A stretch of 32,321 bases of DNA from an uncultured Bacilli bacterium (GTDB lineage: Bacteria > Bacillota_I > Bacilli_A > RFN20 > CAG-826). This document shows, in pieces, positions 31,114 to 32,321 of this stretch. The translations under genes and the position numbers were made by a program. The DNA is taken from positions 1-32,321 of the forward strand of contig CAJOPR010000075.1 of the NCBI GenBank assembly GCA_905236395.1, in the 5' to 3' direction. Within the stretch, counting starts at the first letter, position 1; each line of letters begins with the position of its first letter. The notes beneath the pieces were generated by a model. That model was not told the DNA's origin, did no database searches, and worked only from the letters and a program-made list of their open reading frames with translations.

Positions 31114-32118
31114 ATGTCACGCTTATTAGATGCACATGCGAATAAACTAGACGCTCAAGAAGAGATGTCTTTAAGGCCTCAGACATTAGACGAATATGTC
31201 GGTCAAAAAGACTTGAAGAAGAATCTCACTGTCTTTATCGGCGCGGCTCTTCATAGAGATGAACCTCTTGATCATATTCTTTTCTATGGTCCTCCAGGCT
31301 TAGGAAAGACAACTTTAGCCTATGTCATCGCTAATGAGATGCACACACATGTGCATGTCGCGAATGGCCCAAGTATTGAAAAGATTGGCGATTTAGCCGC
31401 CATCCTTTCCGGCATTGAACCAGGTGATATTCTCTTCATCGATGAGATTCATAGACTACCCCGAATAGTGGAAGAATCGCTCTATACAGCGATGGAAGAT
31501 TTTAAATTTTCCGTGGTCATAAATAGGGATGTAAATTCCAAAGCTTTGACCATGAATTTGCCTCCATTTACCCTCATTGGTGCGACCACCAGAGCGGGTG
31601 ATTTAAGCGCTCCATTACGCGCTCGTTTCGGTATAACCGAAAAATTGCACTTCTACGACCAAGATGAAGTGGTGCAAATCGTCAAGAGAACCGCACGTGT
31701 TTTCAACACCACAATTAGTGATGAAGCAGCTGTGGAAATTGCCAAGAGAAGTCGTGGGACTCCACGTATCGCTAACCGTCTTTTCAAACGTGTGAGAGAC
31801 TTCGCAAACTTCAAAGGAAAAGACGACATTTCCTTATTTGATGCCCTTGAAGCACTTAATGCTTTAAAGGTTGATGATATTGGTTTAGATGATGTCGATA
31901 TTAGATACTTAAAGACATTGATTGAAAGATTCAATGGTGGACCGGTTGGTCTTGATACCTTAGCGAACGCTATCGGTGAAGAAATCATGAATCTTGAAGA
32001 TGTTTATGAGCCATATCTACTGCAAATTGGATTCATCGATCGTACGCCACGCGGACGTGTCGCAAATGATAAAGCCTACAAGCATTTGAAAATCACTCAT
32101 CAAAGCAGATTATTCTAG
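31114..32118 (+). CDS. ruvB: Holliday-junction branch-migration ATPase RuvB
   Basis: A 334-residue AAA+ motor. Start region LRPQTLDEYVGQKDLKKNL, Walker A GPPGLGKTTLA, Walker [11 protein letters not shown], sensor ATTRAGDLSAPLRARFG, and the C-terminal winged helix ending TPRGRVAND. Ribosome site AAGGAA in the tail of ruvA. No ruvC here, as in many Firmicutes. A terminator follows. Confidence 0.97.
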   Translation: MSRLLDAHANKLDAQEEMSLRPQTLDEYVGQKDLKKNLTVFIGAALHRDEPLDHILFYGPPGLGKTTLAYVIANEMHTHVHVANGPSIEKIGDLAAILSGIEPGDILFIDEIHRLPRIVEESLYTAMEDFKFSVVINRDVNSKALTMNLPPFTLIGATTRAGDLSAPLRARFGITEKLHFYDQDEVVQIVKRTARVFNTTISDEAAVEIAKRSRGTPRIANRLFKRVRDFANFKGKDDISLFDALEALNALKVDDIGLDDVDIRYLKTLIERFNGGPVGLDTLANAIGEEIMNLEDVYEPYLLQIGFIDRTPRGRVANDKAYKHLKITHQSRLF

Positions 32119-32121
32119 ATG

Positions 32122-32147
32122 ACCACTTAGAAAGTGGTTTTCTTTTT
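32122..32147 (+). terminator. ruvAB terminator
   Basis: ACCACTT (32122-32128), loop AGA, AAGTGGT (32132-32138), then TTTCTTTTT. Confidence 0.9.
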
Positions 32148-32178
32148 ACATATACATATGTATGTGCACACAATTTTA

Positions 32179-32207
32179 TTGAAATGTATTAGCGATTAGT
32201 TTATTGT
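32179..32207 (+). promoter_or_regulatory. Possible promoter of the last gene
   Basis: TTGAAA (32179-32184), 17-base spacer, TATTGT (32202-32207), about 54 bases ahead of the ATG. Confidence 0.4.
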
Positions 32208-32260
32208 ATTAAATAGCGTGCAAGCGCATATGTATTTTTAATTACTGAGGAGGAAGAAAT

Positions 32261-32321
32261 ATGAGAAGATTGTGGTCCTATATAATCTTAACTGGTGCAT
32301 CCCTTCTTTTGATGGGCTCAA
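32261..32321 (+). CDS. Start of a membrane or secreted protein, cut by the window end
   Basis: Only 20 codons are seen: MRRLWSYIILTGASLLLMGS, a positive N-terminus and a hydrophobic helix, after a strong GAGGAGGAAG ribosome site. SecD/SecDF is a reasonable guess because it often follows ruvB in Firmicutes relatives and begins with a similar helix; a signal-peptide protein is also possible. Confidence 0.5.
   Translation, partial: MRRLWSYIILTGASLLLMGS

Overview
The window is AT-rich DNA from a low-GC Gram-positive-type bacterium. The likely source is a Bacilli-class lineage near Acholeplasmatales, Erysipelotrichales or the uncultured RF39-type gut clades. Supporting signs are Shine-Dalgarno sites of the AGGAGG type, a CIRCE/HrcA operator, a valine T-box leader, an L21 leader, the Firmicutes-type L21-Prp-L27 operon with an N-terminally extended L27, heavy AGA use for arginine, and a ClpB without its N-domain. 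TGA is a real stop (engB, nadE), so the code is standard and not the Mycoplasma code. The lineage is an inference.

Layout. 1-4.7 kb: tRNA-Arg, a SemiSWEET-like transporter, a convergent MTA/SAH nucleosidase, a decayed ISL3-like insertion-sequence end, a DegV fatty-acid-binding protein, two tandem small membrane proteins and an anchored surface protein. 4.8-9.1 kb: a minus-strand operon (His-rich CobW-type GTPase, then a zinc-ribbon membrane protein) divergent from CIRCE-controlled clpB. 9.1-13.8 kb: a tiny winged-helix protein coupled to a PTS-EIIC-like permease, then an operon of HAD phosphatase, GPH/MFS sugar transporter and glycerophosphodiesterase. 13.8-18.2 kb: glutathione peroxidase, a membrane-anchored alpha/beta hydrolase with a membrane-protein partner, yggS, tsaC and a helical-repeat protein. 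18.3-25.4 kb: tig, lon, engB and T-box-controlled valS. 25.4-32.3 kb: an unknown 60-residue hydrophobic peptide, radC, rplU-prp-rpmA, a glycosyltransferase with obg, nadE and an untracked 31-residue membrane peptide, ruvAB, and the start of a further membrane or secreted protein.

Most of the window is housekeeping: proteostasis (clpB, tig, lon), ribosome and translation (engB, obg, L21, L27, Prp, valS, tsaC, tRNA-Arg) and DNA repair (ruvAB). The accessory signal is in small genes and regulatory DNA. The best candidates for something new are the 60-residue peptide upstream of radC, whose ribosome site is buried in a hairpin; the FtsK-gamma-like mini-protein coupled to a lone EIIC; a 20-bp palindrome that ends two convergent genes with the same tail (KED, stop); a 29-bp operator-like palindrome in front of the His-rich metal GTPase; and several genes whose -10 box lies only 6-9 bases before the start codon, suggesting leaderless mRNAs.
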